From NCBI GenBank assembly GCA_019637645.1, contig JAHBVH010000100.1, forward strand, positions 1-27,858: a DNA stretch of 27,858 bases. The letters run 5' to 3'. Shown here piece after piece: positions 16,064-23,821 of this stretch (positions are counted from its first letter, which is position 1; every line of letters begins with the position of its first letter). Made by a program: the position numbers and the translations under genes. The stretch comes from Caldilineaceae bacterium (GTDB taxonomy: Bacteria > Chloroflexota > Anaerolineae > Caldilineales > Caldilineaceae). The notes under the pieces are model-generated. The model was not told the DNA's origin. It saw nothing but the letters and a program-made list of their open reading frames with translations, and ran no database searches.

Positions 16064-16081
16064 CAACAGGAGAGAATCGAC

Positions 16082-17395
16082 ATGCAAAAGAAAGTTTCAA
16101 CGACCCTGCTCACGTTGCTGCTCGTGGTCAGCTTCGTGCTCAGCGCCTGTGCTCCAGCAGCCGTGCCAGCGGGCGAATCCGCCGCCCCAGCCGAAAGCAC
16201 AACGACCGAGCAAGAGGCGGCACCGCCCGCTGCCCCAGCCGAAAGCAGCGCTGAACCCAACGACGGCACGGTGCAAATTCCGGAAATCGAAGAAGGTAAG
16301 TTCAACGTTGCCTTTGTCTTTGTCGGACCGATCGGGGATGGTGGTTGGACCTATGCCCACAATGAAGGTCGCCTCTATCTAGAAGAGAGCTTGGGCGATG
16401 CCGTACACACCGCGTATTTGGAAAGTGTTCCCGAAGGGGCGGATGCGGAACGGGTGATCCGCAACTTGGCCCGCAAAGGCTTTAATGCCATCTTTACCAC
16501 TTCGTTCGGGTATATGGATCCAACGGCTACCGTTGCCGAGGAGTTCCCCGATAGTTACTTTGTCCATGTCTCGGGCTTTAAGAAGAACGAAAGCAATTTT
16601 TCGAACCTCTTTGGCGCCATGGAAAGCATGAAATATTTAGCGGGTATGATTGCCGGAGCGCGAGCAGCTGCGGACGGCAGCAATCGCGTTGGTTACATTG
16701 CCCCCTTCCCCATTGCCGAAGTGATTCGCCATGCGAATGCCGCGGCCTTGGGGATGCGTAAAACCTGTCCCGAATGCCAAATGGACATCCGCTGGATCTT
16801 TACCTGGTTTGATCCCAATCTGGAGCGCGAAGCGGCTGAATCGCTCATGCAAGCGGGCGCGACGGTCGTCGTCACCGGGGCCGATACCTCTGGCCCAGTC
16901 CAAGTTGCTGGCGAACAGGGGCATTATGGCATTGGCTACGACAGCCGTAACGCTTGTGATGTCGATCCGGAACACTGCCTCACCACGCCCTACTGGGAAT
17001 GGGGTCCCGAGTATGTTTCGATTGTCCAATCGATGATCGATGGGACCTTTGCGGGCGAAGATATTTACTTTGATGTAGCGAGCGGTAGCTTGGGCCTGCT
17101 TGGCTTCATGGAAGGGCAAGAACCCATGGCTGGCGTGCCGGCAGAAGTAATCCCACAAATAAGCGACTTATTGGCGCAAATGACAGCAGGCGAGTTCGAC
17201 CGCTTCGATGTCTTTACCGGTCCCATCAACAACAATAAAGGCGAAGTAGTCGTGCCTGAAGGCACCATCCTCACCCAATCGGATCTGGAAGGCATTGACG
17301 CCGAGTTGGGCGCGACCTTGGGCCGCGAGGGCTGCACCATCTGTATGAGCTGGCTAGCCGAAGGCATCGTCGCTGACGCGGAAATTCCGCAGTAG
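16082..17395 (+). CDS. BMP-family lipoprotein, nucleoside-type ABC transporter substrate-binding protein
   Basis: A 437-residue lipoprotein: signal peptide with lipobox LSAC (Cys23), an Ala/Pro/Glu-rich linker to about residue 62, then a PnrA/Med/BMP domain starting FNVAFVFVGPIGDGGWTYAHNEG and containing IGYDSRNACDVDPEHCL. BMP proteins bind purine nucleosides or related compounds for ABC import; some members bind other ligands such as autoinducers. AGGAGA lies 8 nt upstream of the ATG; an in-frame start 16 codons earlier is not supported. Four Cys late in the mature protein (the CPEC and CTIC pairs) are noteworthy. It heads a plus-strand group with the ATPase and one permease. Confidence 0.92.
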   Translation: MQKKVSTTLLTLLLVVSFVLSACAPAAVPAGESAAPAESTTTEQEAAPPAAPAESSAEPNDGTVQIPEIEEGKFNVAFVFVGPIGDGGWTYAHNEGRLYLEESLGDAVHTAYLESVPEGADAERVIRNLARKGFNAIFTTSFGYMDPTATVAEEFPDSYFVHVSGFKKNESNFSNLFGAMESMKYLAGMIAGARAAADGSNRVGYIAPFPIAEVIRHANAAALGMRKTCPECQMDIRWIFTWFDPNLEREAAESLMQAGATVVVTGADTSGPVQVAGEQGHYGIGYDSRNACDVDPEHCLTTPYWEWGPEYVSIVQSMIDGTFAGEDIYFDVASGSLGLLGFMEGQEPMAGVPAEVIPQISDLLAQMTAGEFDRFDVFTGPINNNKGEVVVPEGTILTQSDLEGIDAELGATLGREGCTICMSWLAEGIVADAEIPQ

Positions 17396-17470
17396 CAGGA
17401 GATAGAGGTCAGAAGGCAGAAGACAGAGGTCAGTTCTGCCTTCTGTCTTCTGTCTTCTCTGCTGCCTCAC
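17396..17470. repeat. GACAGAAG/CTTCTGTC low-complexity inverted repeat
   Basis: A purine-rich run built of GGTCAGAAGGCAGAAGACAG-like units is followed by its pyrimidine counterpart (TTCTGCCTTCTGTCTTCTGT), giving an imperfect hairpin directly after the lipoprotein stop. A related tract lies at 25043-25094. It may attenuate transcription between the binding protein and ATPase genes. Confidence 0.65.
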
Positions 17471-17514
17471 TGTCCCGCCCCCTCTTATTTTTTACAAACA
17501 GCGCACACCTACCT

Positions 17515-19059
17515 ATGACCACACCTACACCTACCTTCGAGTTGCGGGGGATTACCAAGCGTTTTCCAGGCGTCGTTGCCAATGATCGGGTTACCTTTAC
17601 CGCGTTACCGGGGGAGGTTCATGCGTTATTAGGGGAAAATGGGGCGGGCAAATCCACCCTCATGAATGTGCTTTCTGGGTTATATCGGCCCGATGAAGGC
17701 GACATTTATGTCCATGGCCGGCGGGTCACCTTTCAGACCCCGCGCGATGCGATTCAGGCGGGGATTGGCATGGTCCATCAACACTTTATGTTGGTGCCAT
17801 CGCAAACCGTGGCCGAGAATATCGTCTTGGGTCAGCGGGGGCTTCCCTTCGTCCCCAATCGGGCGCGGATCGAGGCCGATGTGCGCCGTTTGAGTGAACA
17901 ATATGGCCTGCCGATTGATCCGCGCGCCAGGGTTTGGCAGCTTTCCGTGGGCGAACAGCAGCGGGTCGAGATCTTAAAGACCCTCTACCGTGGCGCGGAT
18001 ATTTTGATTCTCGATGAGCCAACCGCGGTTCTCACACCGCAAGAGACTGAGGGGCTCTTCAAAACGCTACACGAAATGACAGCGGCTGGGAAAAGTATCA
18101 TCTTTATCAGCCACAAATTGGATGAAGTATTGGCGATTGCCGACCGCATTACCGTGCTACGTGGGGGCAAGTCGGTAGCGACAGTCGCCAATCAAGGCAT
18201 GACCAAGCCGGAATTGGCCCAACTCATGGTTGGGCGCGCAGTCCTCTTCCAGGTTGAAAAAGAGGCAACCCAACTTGGCGCGCCCAGTCTCGTGCTCCAG
18301 CAGGTCAGTGCGTTGGATGACAAAAAGCTGCCCGCGCTGCGCAAGCTTTCGTTAACGGTCCATGCTGGTGAAATTGTTGGCGTGGCTGGCGTGGCCGGAA
18401 ATGGACAGCGTGAATTGGCCGAAGTCATTTGCGGTTTGCGCCCTACGACCAGCGGCGAAGTCCAGATCACGAGCCAAACGCTGACCAATGCACCACCCTT
18501 GGCGATGATCGAGGCGGGGGTAGCCTACGTCCCCGAAGACCGCAGTGCAACGGGGAGTGCGCCCAATCTTTCCATTGCCGAAAATCTCGTCCTTAAGCAA
18601 TATCGTATGTCCACTTTTGGCCGGGGCATTTTTCTCAACCGCCGGCGGATGGCCCACCACGCGGCACATTTGGTCAAAGAATATGCCATTGCGACGCCCA
18701 ATGTGGTCACGGCTGCGCGCAAGCTCAGCGGTGGCAATTTACAGAAGGTGATCTTGGCCCGGGAGATTGGTGGCAACCCCACGGTTCTTGTCGCGGCCTA
18801 CCCCACCCGCGGGCTCGACGTGGGCGCGATTGAAAATGTCCGCCGAATGCTCTTACAAGGGCGCTACGAAGGGATGGCGATCTTGCTGATCTCGGAAGAT
18901 TTAGATGAGATCTTTGCCATGTCCGACCGGATTGTGGTGCTCTACGAAGGGCAGATTATGGGGGAGGTGAGCAGTGAACACGCCGACCGTGAAACCATTG
19001 GGCTGCTCATGGCTGGCACGCATCGCCAGAAACAACCGCAGGAAGGGGTGACCGCATGA
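17515..19059 (+). CDS. Double-NBD ABC transporter ATPase of the BMP/nucleoside family (YufO-like)
   Basis: A 514-residue cytoplasmic ATPase with two fused nucleotide-binding domains. Domain one has Walker A GENGAGKS (40-47), signature LSVGEQQ and Walker B ILILDEPTAVLTPQE. Domain two is degenerate, as usual for this family: the Walker A position reads GVAGNGQRE, the signature LSGGNLQ is kept, and the Walker B region reads VLVAAYPTRGLDVG with Ala in place of an acidic residue. It energises the downstream permease with the BMP lipoprotein. No Shine-Dalgarno is visible before the ATG, but the ABC domain begins within ten residues so the start is well fixed. It overlaps the permease start by 4 bp (ATGA). 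Confidence 0.93.
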   Translation: MTTPTPTFELRGITKRFPGVVANDRVTFTALPGEVHALLGENGAGKSTLMNVLSGLYRPDEGDIYVHGRRVTFQTPRDAIQAGIGMVHQHFMLVPSQTVAENIVLGQRGLPFVPNRARIEADVRRLSEQYGLPIDPRARVWQLSVGEQQRVEILKTLYRGADILILDEPTAVLTPQETEGLFKTLHEMTAAGKSIIFISHKLDEVLAIADRITVLRGGKSVATVANQGMTKPELAQLMVGRAVLFQVEKEATQLGAPSLVLQQVSALDDKKLPALRKLSLTVHAGEIVGVAGVAGNGQRELAEVICGLRPTTSGEVQITSQTLTNAPPLAMIEAGVAYVPEDRSATGSAPNLSIAENLVLKQYRMSTFGRGIFLNRRRMAHHAAHLVKEYAIATPNVVTAARKLSGGNLQKVILAREIGGNPTVLVAAYPTRGLDVGAIENVRRMLLQGRYEGMAILLISEDLDEIFAMSDRIVVLYEGQIMGEVSSEHADRETIGLLMAGTHRQKQPQEGVTA

Positions 19060-20159
19060 CAACGGATATCCAGCCAGCCCTGCCTTTGCCGAAACGACGG
19101 CTGCGGTTTGAGCGCCGCCTCGAGCAACCTTGGTGGCTCCGTTGGCTTTCACCGCTGGTATTGATCGTCCTCGCGCTCTTGATTGGCGCGCTCCTTCTTG
19201 CCTTGACCGGCGCGAACCCGTGGAATCTCTATCGACGCATGGCAATCACCGCCTTTGGAAGTGCCTATGGCTGGTCCGATACGACAATTAAAGCCACACC
19301 CTTAATCCTAGCGGGCCTAGGGGTTGCTTTTGCCTTTCGCATGCGGCTTTGGAATATTGGGGCGGAGGGACAGCTCTTCTTTGGTGCGTTTATGGCAACG
19401 GGCGTTGCCCTTCATTGGCTCCCGGCGGAAACACCCACCCCCATCATGTTGACAGCCATGGCAGTGGCGGGTTTTGTGGGCGGGGCGTTGTGGGGCTTGA
19501 TCCCAGGGCTCCTGAAAGCACGCCTGAATGTCAACGAAATTATCACGTCGTTGATGCTCAATTATGTCGCGATCTTTTGGAATAATTACTTTATCTATGG
19601 GCCGTGGAGTGAGCGCGGCTTCGGCTTGACCCCCCAATTCCCACGCACGGCTTGGCTGCCGCGCCTGACTGACTTCGCCGAAACGTTTCCCTTTTTCCGT
19701 GGCCTCACGGCACACTTGGGCATTTTACTTGGTGTAGGCTTGGCATTGCTCCTTTGGTTTTTATGGCGACATACCAAATGGGGCTTTGCCCTGACTGTCA
19801 TTGGGGACAACCCGCGGGCCGCGCGCTATGCGGGCATTCCACTAGCAGCCAACATTGCTTTAGCCATGGCTGTCAGCGGTGGTTTGGCTGGCCTCGCGGG
19901 CATGAGCGAAGTCTCGGGAGTTGTCCACCGCCTGCAAGAGCGCTTCTCGCCCGGCTATGGCTTTACCGCGATCATCATTGCTTGGCTAGCCAAACTCAAT
20001 CCCCTGGCCATTATCCTTGTCGCCTATCTGTTTGGCGGCCTCCTCGTCGGTGGCGATGAGATCCAACCGGCTGGGATCGCGCAGATGCTCCAAGGAGTGA
20101 TCCTCTTTGTCATGATCAGCGGCGAGATGCTCCTCCAATATCGGATTCGCTTCCGCTAG
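19056..20159 (+). CDS. ABC transporter permease, BMP/nucleoside family (YufP-like)
   Basis: A 367-residue membrane protein with a basic cytoplasmic N-terminus and about eight to ten transmembrane segments, of the branched-chain/ribose-type permease superfamily. Family landmarks are RMRLWNIGAEGQLFFGA, NVNEIITSLMLNYVA and the C-terminal GDNPRAARYAGI loop. It forms the import channel with a second permease in characterised nucleoside transporters, but no second permease gene follows: a terminator lies 39 nt after the stop. Translation is coupled to the ATPase gene through an ATGA overlap. Confidence 0.92.
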   Translation: MTTDIQPALPLPKRRLRFERRLEQPWWLRWLSPLVLIVLALLIGALLLALTGANPWNLYRRMAITAFGSAYGWSDTTIKATPLILAGLGVAFAFRMRLWNIGAEGQLFFGAFMATGVALHWLPAETPTPIMLTAMAVAGFVGGALWGLIPGLLKARLNVNEIITSLMLNYVAIFWNNYFIYGPWSERGFGLTPQFPRTAWLPRLTDFAETFPFFRGLTAHLGILLGVGLALLLWFLWRHTKWGFALTVIGDNPRAARYAGIPLAANIALAMAVSGGLAGLAGMSEVSGVVHRLQERFSPGYGFTAIIIAWLAKLNPLAIILVAYLFGGLLVGGDEIQPAGIAQMLQGVILFVMISGEMLLQYRIRFR

Positions 20160-20197
20160 CAGCGCCACAGGCAAATGATTAAAATGATTAGCCATTG

Positions 20198-20238
20198 AGG
20201 CTCAAGTTGGGGTCCCTGCCCCGGCTTGAGCCTTTTTT
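20198..20238 (+). terminator. Rho-independent terminator of the BMP transporter operon
   Basis: AGGCTCAAG / CTTGAGCCT (9 bp) enclose an inner GGGG/CCCC stem and are followed by a run of T to 20238. Confidence 0.92.
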
Positions 20239-20279
20239 GTCGCGTTTCTTTGATCGACAAGTCAGCTTTTCCCGGTCAC

Positions 20280-20309
20280 TTGACAGTGCAACCACTGGAC
20301 TTTTATAAT
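20280..20309 (+). promoter_or_regulatory. Consensus sigma-70 promoter of the beta-propeller gene
   Basis: A perfect TTGACA (20280-20285), an 18-bp spacer and a perfect TATAAT (20304-20309). Transcription would start near 20316, leaving a leader of about 140 nt. Confidence 0.88.
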
Positions 20310-20333
20310 GGTTCTGCTCCTGCTAGCTCGTTT

Positions 20334-20412
20334 GCGCAGCCTTCACAAACAGGCTGACGCAAGCCGCTCATAGCGCCAGAAAAAGCTGACCGTTTTGAAA
20401 ACAGTCAGCTTT
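20334..20412 (+). promoter_or_regulatory. Structured leader with two hairpins upstream of the beta-propeller gene
   Basis: Hairpin 1 (20334-20360): CAGCCT/AGGCTG plus GCG/CGC with a one-base bulge. Hairpin 2 (20382-20412): AAAGCTGAC/GTCAGCTTT, one mismatch, then GTTTTGAAAAC. A third copy of GTCAGCTTTT lies upstream of the promoter near 20263, so the motif could also be an operator. The leader does not match a riboswitch class I recognise. Confidence 0.5.
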
Positions 20413-20457
20413 GCAATCATTGCCAGATCAAGAGTAGGTTACGAGGAGAAATCAACG

Positions 20458-21162
20458 GTGGGTAGACACATTGAAAAGCTATTTCGGGCGCCCTATTCTG
20501 TGCCCAACGGTCTCCAAGTCACAGCCGCTGGGTTGTGGATCGTCGATCAGATCACGGATCGGGTCGCCTTGGTCGATATTCACGACAAAGTTGACTATTA
20601 TGAAGTGCCTAAATTTATTCGCGACATCCCCAGCGAATGCTCCAATACCAGTGGCCTCAGTTGGGGTGAGGGTGCGCTTTGGTTGGCCGCCAACGGCGGT
20701 GCCCAACTGTGGCGACCGGCCCGGCCCCATGATGCCGACGCGCACACCGGTGAGATTCTGAAAGTCGATCCCCAGAGCGGCGCGACGCTAGCCCGCTTCC
20801 CATTACCTGGCGGCGGCGGCACCCACGGCCTCGAGATCGACCGGATCGAGCCAGGGATGCTCTGGGTCACAACACTCAAAGAGCAAACCCTGACCAAGAT
20901 GCGGATCAGCGACTGGAGCATTCAACATGTCATTCCGTTGCCCTATCCACGCGCCCATGGGGTTGTGCGCGTGGCCGATGGCATTTGGGTTGTCCACACA
21001 GCCAACCGCGTGATTGTCAAGCTCGACATCAGCGATGGCCGCGAGTTGGATCGCATCGAAGTTCCGGCACCGCACCCCGAACCCCACTGCTTATCCGACT
21101 ACGGCAACGATCTCATCTATTGCGATGCCAGTTCCGGCTGGGTCGCCAAGATCACGCTGTAG
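20458..21162 (+). CDS. Beta-propeller protein, SMP-30/virginiamycin-B-lyase-like fold, function unknown
   Basis: A 234-residue protein with no signal peptide, made of repeated WIVD/WLAAN/WVTT/WVVHT strands at spacings typical of a beta-propeller (GLWIVDQITDRVALVD, LWLAANGGAQLWRP, MLWVTTLKEQTLTK, IWVVHTANRVIVKLD, LIYCDASSGWVAKI). Related propellers include SMP-30/gluconolactonase and Vgb streptogramin lyase, but their catalytic residues cannot be assigned here. I prefer the GTG at 20458, which has AGGAGA 8 nt upstream, over a TTG at 20395 that lies inside the leader hairpin. It is monocistronic, driven by a consensus promoter and followed by a hairpin shared with the convergent aquaporin gene. 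Confidence 0.8.
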   Translation: MGRHIEKLFRAPYSVPNGLQVTAAGLWIVDQITDRVALVDIHDKVDYYEVPKFIRDIPSECSNTSGLSWGEGALWLAANGGAQLWRPARPHDADAHTGEILKVDPQSGATLARFPLPGGGGTHGLEIDRIEPGMLWVTTLKEQTLTKMRISDWSIQHVIPLPYPRAHGVVRVADGIWVVHTANRVIVKLDISDGRELDRIEVPAPHPEPHCLSDYGNDLIYCDASSGWVAKITL

Positions 21163-21182
21163 CTTTCGCAATGCGCCATGGT

Positions 21183-21221
21183 AGCTGTATGCTTGTGACG
21201 ATCACTCGTCGCCATACAGCT
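21183..21221. terminator. Hairpin between convergent beta-propeller and aquaporin genes
   Basis: A 9-bp stem AGCTGTATG/CATACAGCT with an inner GACG/CGTC stem in the 21-nt loop. No T-tract on either strand, so termination may need Rho. Confidence 0.55.
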
Positions 21222-21253
21222 CCTCACACCGCTCCCGCTCGCTCCGCACTCCT

Positions 21254-21904
21254 TCACTCACGAATCAGTTGGTACAGCGCAGCGCCAATGCTAGCACCGA
21301 GCAGCGGTGCCAACAAGTAGACCCATTGGTGCGACCAAACACCGCTTACCAAAGCAGGAGCAAGCGAACGGGCGGGGTTCATCGACGCGCCACTAATCGG
21401 CCCCCCAAACAAGGCATCCAGCGCCACCGTAGCCCCAATGGCAAGGGCAGCCAACTGCCCAACGGCGCGCGTATCTGTGGCAACCGCCACGATGACAAAC
21501 ATCAAAAACGCAGTGAGGACAATCTCCAGCCCAAATGCTTGCCAGACACTGCCCGCGGGGAGGGTGGTGCCCAAGTGGGCAACGTTGCCAAAGAGACCGC
21601 GTAGGGTGCCAGCGGCCATCATAGCACCCCCGAGCTGCCCGCCCCAATAGACCGGGGCTTCGCGCCAGGGGAAATGACGGGTCAACGCAAAAGCCCAAGT
21701 GACGGCTGGGTTAAAATGGGCCCCAGAGATATGGCCCGTCGCCGCAATCATCACCATCACCACCAGCCCAAAGGTAAGTGCCACGCCCACATGGGTAAGC
21801 GCTTGGGTTTGGGCGTTCACCATCAGCGCACCACAACCAGCAAAGACCACGGCATAGGTACCCACGGCCTCTGCAACTATGCGCCGCCACAGCCGCTGAT
21901 TCAT
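21254..21904 (-). CDS. Aquaporin/glycerol-channel (MIP) protein in the arsenic module
   Basis: A 216-residue six-TM channel with both half-helix NPA motifs intact (HFNPAVT, NPA at 65-67; SMNPARS, NPA at 176-178, with selectivity-filter Arg179). MIP channels pass water, glycerol or metalloid acids such as As(OH)3. The start overlaps the stop of the ArsR-ArsC fusion gene by 4 bp (ATGA), a strong link. In Sinorhizobium, AqpS together with ArsC gives arsenate resistance by letting the reduced arsenite leak out; a similar role fits here (inference from context). The sequence is short and compact as in bacterial AqpS/AqpZ-like proteins. Confidence 0.92.
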   Translation of the reverse strand: MNQRLWRRIVAEAVGTYAVVFAGCGALMVNAQTQALTHVGVALTFGLVVMVMIAATGHISGAHFNPAVTWAFALTRHFPWREAPVYWGGQLGGAMMAAGTLRGLFGNVAHLGTTLPAGSVWQAFGLEIVLTAFLMFVIVAVATDTRAVGQLAALAIGATVALDALFGGPISGASMNPARSLAPALVSGVWSHQWVYLLAPLLGASIGAALYQLIRE

Positions 21905-22671
21905 GGCACACTCCGATTATGATCGATCAAGGCCAGCAGGAGTTTTAACCGTTTTTCCAAGCCGACAAAGAGCTCGGCAAAGGCGCGCGGCTGTTCATTG
22001 GGATCAACCACCGCCGACGGGTCTGGAAAGCTCCAGTGGATCCGCGCTGGCGCGCCAGGAAAGAGTGGACAGCTTTCGTTGGCCCGATCACAGACCGTAA
22101 CAACATAGTCAAAGGATTGACCAAGAAATTGCTGAAGATGTTTTGAATAAAGTCCGCTTGTCTCAATTTCGTGCTTCTGGAGCACAGCCAAAGCGTTAGG
22201 ATGAACGGTAGTCACTTCGGTGCCTGCACTAAAGGAGGCAACACGTCCTCCACTTAAATGGCGCAGCAGGGCTTCGGCGATCTGCGAGCGTGCGCTGTTA
22301 TGGGTGCAAAGAAACAAAACCCGTGCCGAAGGGCCAACATCACCCGCCGCACGCAGCGTGGCAGCGGGCTGGGCCGGCGCCAACGCGGGATGCAGGCTTT
22401 CCGCAGCACTGGTATACAAGTAGTGCAGATGCTCCAGATCAAGGCTGTAATAGACATCCCGAGCATCGGCTGCACTCCGCCGCTCGCGTACGATCGCCTC
22501 ATCGCGCAAAAGACGCAGGTGATAGGAGATCAAGTTCAAGGGCTTCTGGAGGAGTTGGCTTAGCTCATTGACCCGATAATCACTATAGGCCAAAACAGTC
22601 AGTAATTGCCAGCGAACTTCGTGGGCAATGAGCTTGAGCACACTCGGCGGTTCGTAAAGTAACGTATGCAT
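21901..22671 (-). CDS. ArsR-type repressor fused to thioredoxin-type arsenate reductase ArsC
   Basis: A 256-residue fusion. Residues 1-95 are an ArsR-like winged helix (VNELSQLLQKPLNLISYHLRLLRDEAIV). Residues 115-256 are a low-molecular-weight phosphatase/ArsC domain with the P-loop CTHNSAR (Cys122) and two further cysteines at 194 and 201. The spacings 72 and 7 equal those of the Bacillus ArsC triad Cys10-82-89, supporting a thioredoxin-coupled arsenate reductase. The ArsR part contains no cysteine, so the classical As(III)-sensing CVC site is missing. The ATG at 22671 has AAGGG 7 nt upstream; a further in-frame ATG lies inside the 62-bp palindrome and is rejected. It is co-translated with the aquaporin. 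Confidence 0.93.
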   Translation of the reverse strand: MHTLLYEPPSVLKLIAHEVRWQLLTVLAYSDYRVNELSQLLQKPLNLISYHLRLLRDEAIVRERRSAADARDVYYSLDLEHLHYLYTSAAESLHPALAPAQPAATLRAAGDVGPSARVLFLCTHNSARSQIAEALLRHLSGGRVASFSAGTEVTTVHPNALAVLQKHEIETSGLYSKHLQQFLGQSFDYVVTVCDRANESCPLFPGAPARIHWSFPDPSAVVDPNEQPRAFAELFVGLEKRLKLLLALIDHNRSVP

Positions 22672-22685
22672 CAATATACCCTTAC

Positions 22686-22747
22686 TAAAATAGTACATCT
22701 AGAATTGATTCAATATATATTGAATCAATTCTAGATGTACTATTTTA
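22686..22747. promoter_or_regulatory. Perfect 62-bp palindrome upstream of arsR-arsC, probable operator
   Basis: Every base from 22686 to 22716 pairs with its mirror in 22717-22747 (31-bp arms, no loop, centre ATAT). The inner 24 bp (TTGATTCAATAT and its complement) resemble the AT-rich inverted repeats bound by ArsR/SmtB repressors. The edge lies 2 nt from the Shine-Dalgarno of the fusion gene. A TTGACA on the minus strand at 22775-22780 could be the -35, but I see no well-placed -10 outside the palindrome. Confidence 0.85.
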
Positions 22748-22796
22748 TTTATGCAAATTGGACAAGCAATATTTTGTCAATCCCGCGCTAACAGGA

Positions 22797-23810
22797 TTAG
22801 CCCAATAGCTGCCCCATAAAGTCGGGCGCGCCATTGAGAAAACTGCGGATATCCATGGGGCGCTTCCCAGCTGGCTGAACCGTGACTAGGTGCAGGAGTT
22901 CCTCACCTGTGCCGATGGCTGCGCCGTTAGCGTTGGCCACCACCAAGCCCGGTTGGGCCTTGCCAGCCACGACCGCTGCTGCCCAGATTTTCAAGAGTTC
23001 GCCTCGCCAGGTGGTATAGGCCGAGGGCCAAGGGGTGTAGGCCCGCGTCATCCGCTCAATCACCACCGCTGGCTGTTGCCAATCGATGTGACCATCCTCT
23101 TTGCGAATCTGCTGACAGAAAGAAAGGTCCCCAGGCAGTTCCGCTTGGGGTGTTGGGGTGATCTGCCCCGCCAGCCACTTGGGCAACGTTTCGACCAAGA
23201 GATCGGCCCCTTGTTGCGCTAAGCGGTCGCCTAGCGTAACCGCGGTATCCGTGGAGTGAATTGGGGTTACGGCTTGGGCCAAGACCGGGCCAGTGTCCAG
23301 CCCTTCGTCCATCAGCATCATCGAGATCCCGGTTGCCGGCAGGCCATCCAATAAGGCCGCCGTAATCGGGGATGCACCGCGATAGGCTGGTAGCAAGCTC
23401 GCATGGACGTTGATCGGCCCCTGGGTTGGGATCGCCAAGACTTCTTTGCGCAGAATCTGGCCATAGGCCGCCACCACCAAAAGATCGGGGGCCAGTTCCC
23501 GCAACGCCGCGACCGATGCAGGATCTTTACGCAGATTCGCGGGCTGCAGCACGGGCAACCCTTGCGCTACGGCATATTGTTTCACTGGGCTAAAGACAAC
23601 CTTCTTCCCCCGACCCGCGGGTCGATCGGGCTGGGTGACGACGGCAACGACTTGCCACTGGTGCGCGGCAGCCTGTTCCTGTAGGCGCTGTAAACTAGGG
23701 AGAGCAAACGCTGGCGTCCCCATAAAGATAATTCGCGTCGGGTTTACTACAGTAGGCTTGGACTGAGTAGAATTTGACTGAGTAGAATTTGACTGAGTAG
23801 AATCTGACAT
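22797..23810 (-). CDS. fmt: Methionyl-tRNA formyltransferase with a repetitive N-terminal extension
   Basis: A 337-residue enzyme that formylates initiator Met-tRNA using 10-formyl-THF. The catalytic domain starts at about residue 26 (RIIFMGTPAFALPSL) and shows the GPINVHASLLPAYRGASPI signature with the catalytic Asn and His, and DEGLDTG with the catalytic Asp; the C-terminal OB-like tRNA-binding domain follows. Ordinary Fmt starts directly at the first strand; here some 25 extra residues with three STQS(N/K) units come from a 15-bp tandem repeat. No in-frame start closer to the domain exists, so the extension is probably translated. Peptide deformylase is not adjacent. It lies 11 nt after the ATP-grasp gene. 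Confidence 0.93.
   Translation of the reverse strand: MSDSTQSNSTQSNSTQSKPTVVNPTRIIFMGTPAFALPSLQRLQEQAAAHQWQVVAVVTQPDRPAGRGKKVVFSPVKQYAVAQGLPVLQPANLRKDPASVAALRELAPDLLVVAAYGQILRKEVLAIPTQGPINVHASLLPAYRGASPITAALLDGLPATGISMMLMDEGLDTGPVLAQAVTPIHSTDTAVTLGDRLAQQGADLLVETLPKWLAGQITPTPQAELPGDLSFCQQIRKEDGHIDWQQPAVVIERMTRAYTPWPSAYTTWRGELLKIWAAAVVAGKAQPGLVVANANGAAIGTGEELLHLVTVQPAGKRPMDIRSFLNGAPDFMGQLLG
23761..23805 (-). repeat. 15-bp tandem repeat (three copies) in the fmt 5' coding region
   Basis: Three contiguous 15-bp units (23761-23775, 23776-23790, 23791-23805; the last differs at one base) encode STQSN/STQSK. Unit length is a multiple of three, so copy-number change would keep the frame. Confidence 0.9.
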
Positions 23811-23821
23811 AGTTCTTTCGC

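Noticed and set aside
15793..16081. Purine riboswitch upstream of the BMP transporter
   Set aside because: No conserved purine-aptamer loops; only a small hairpin near the ribosome-binding site.
22672..22698. Upstream ATG for the ArsR-ArsC fusion
   Set aside because: It lies within the 62-bp palindrome and lacks a Shine-Dalgarno; the ATG at 22671 has AAGGG.
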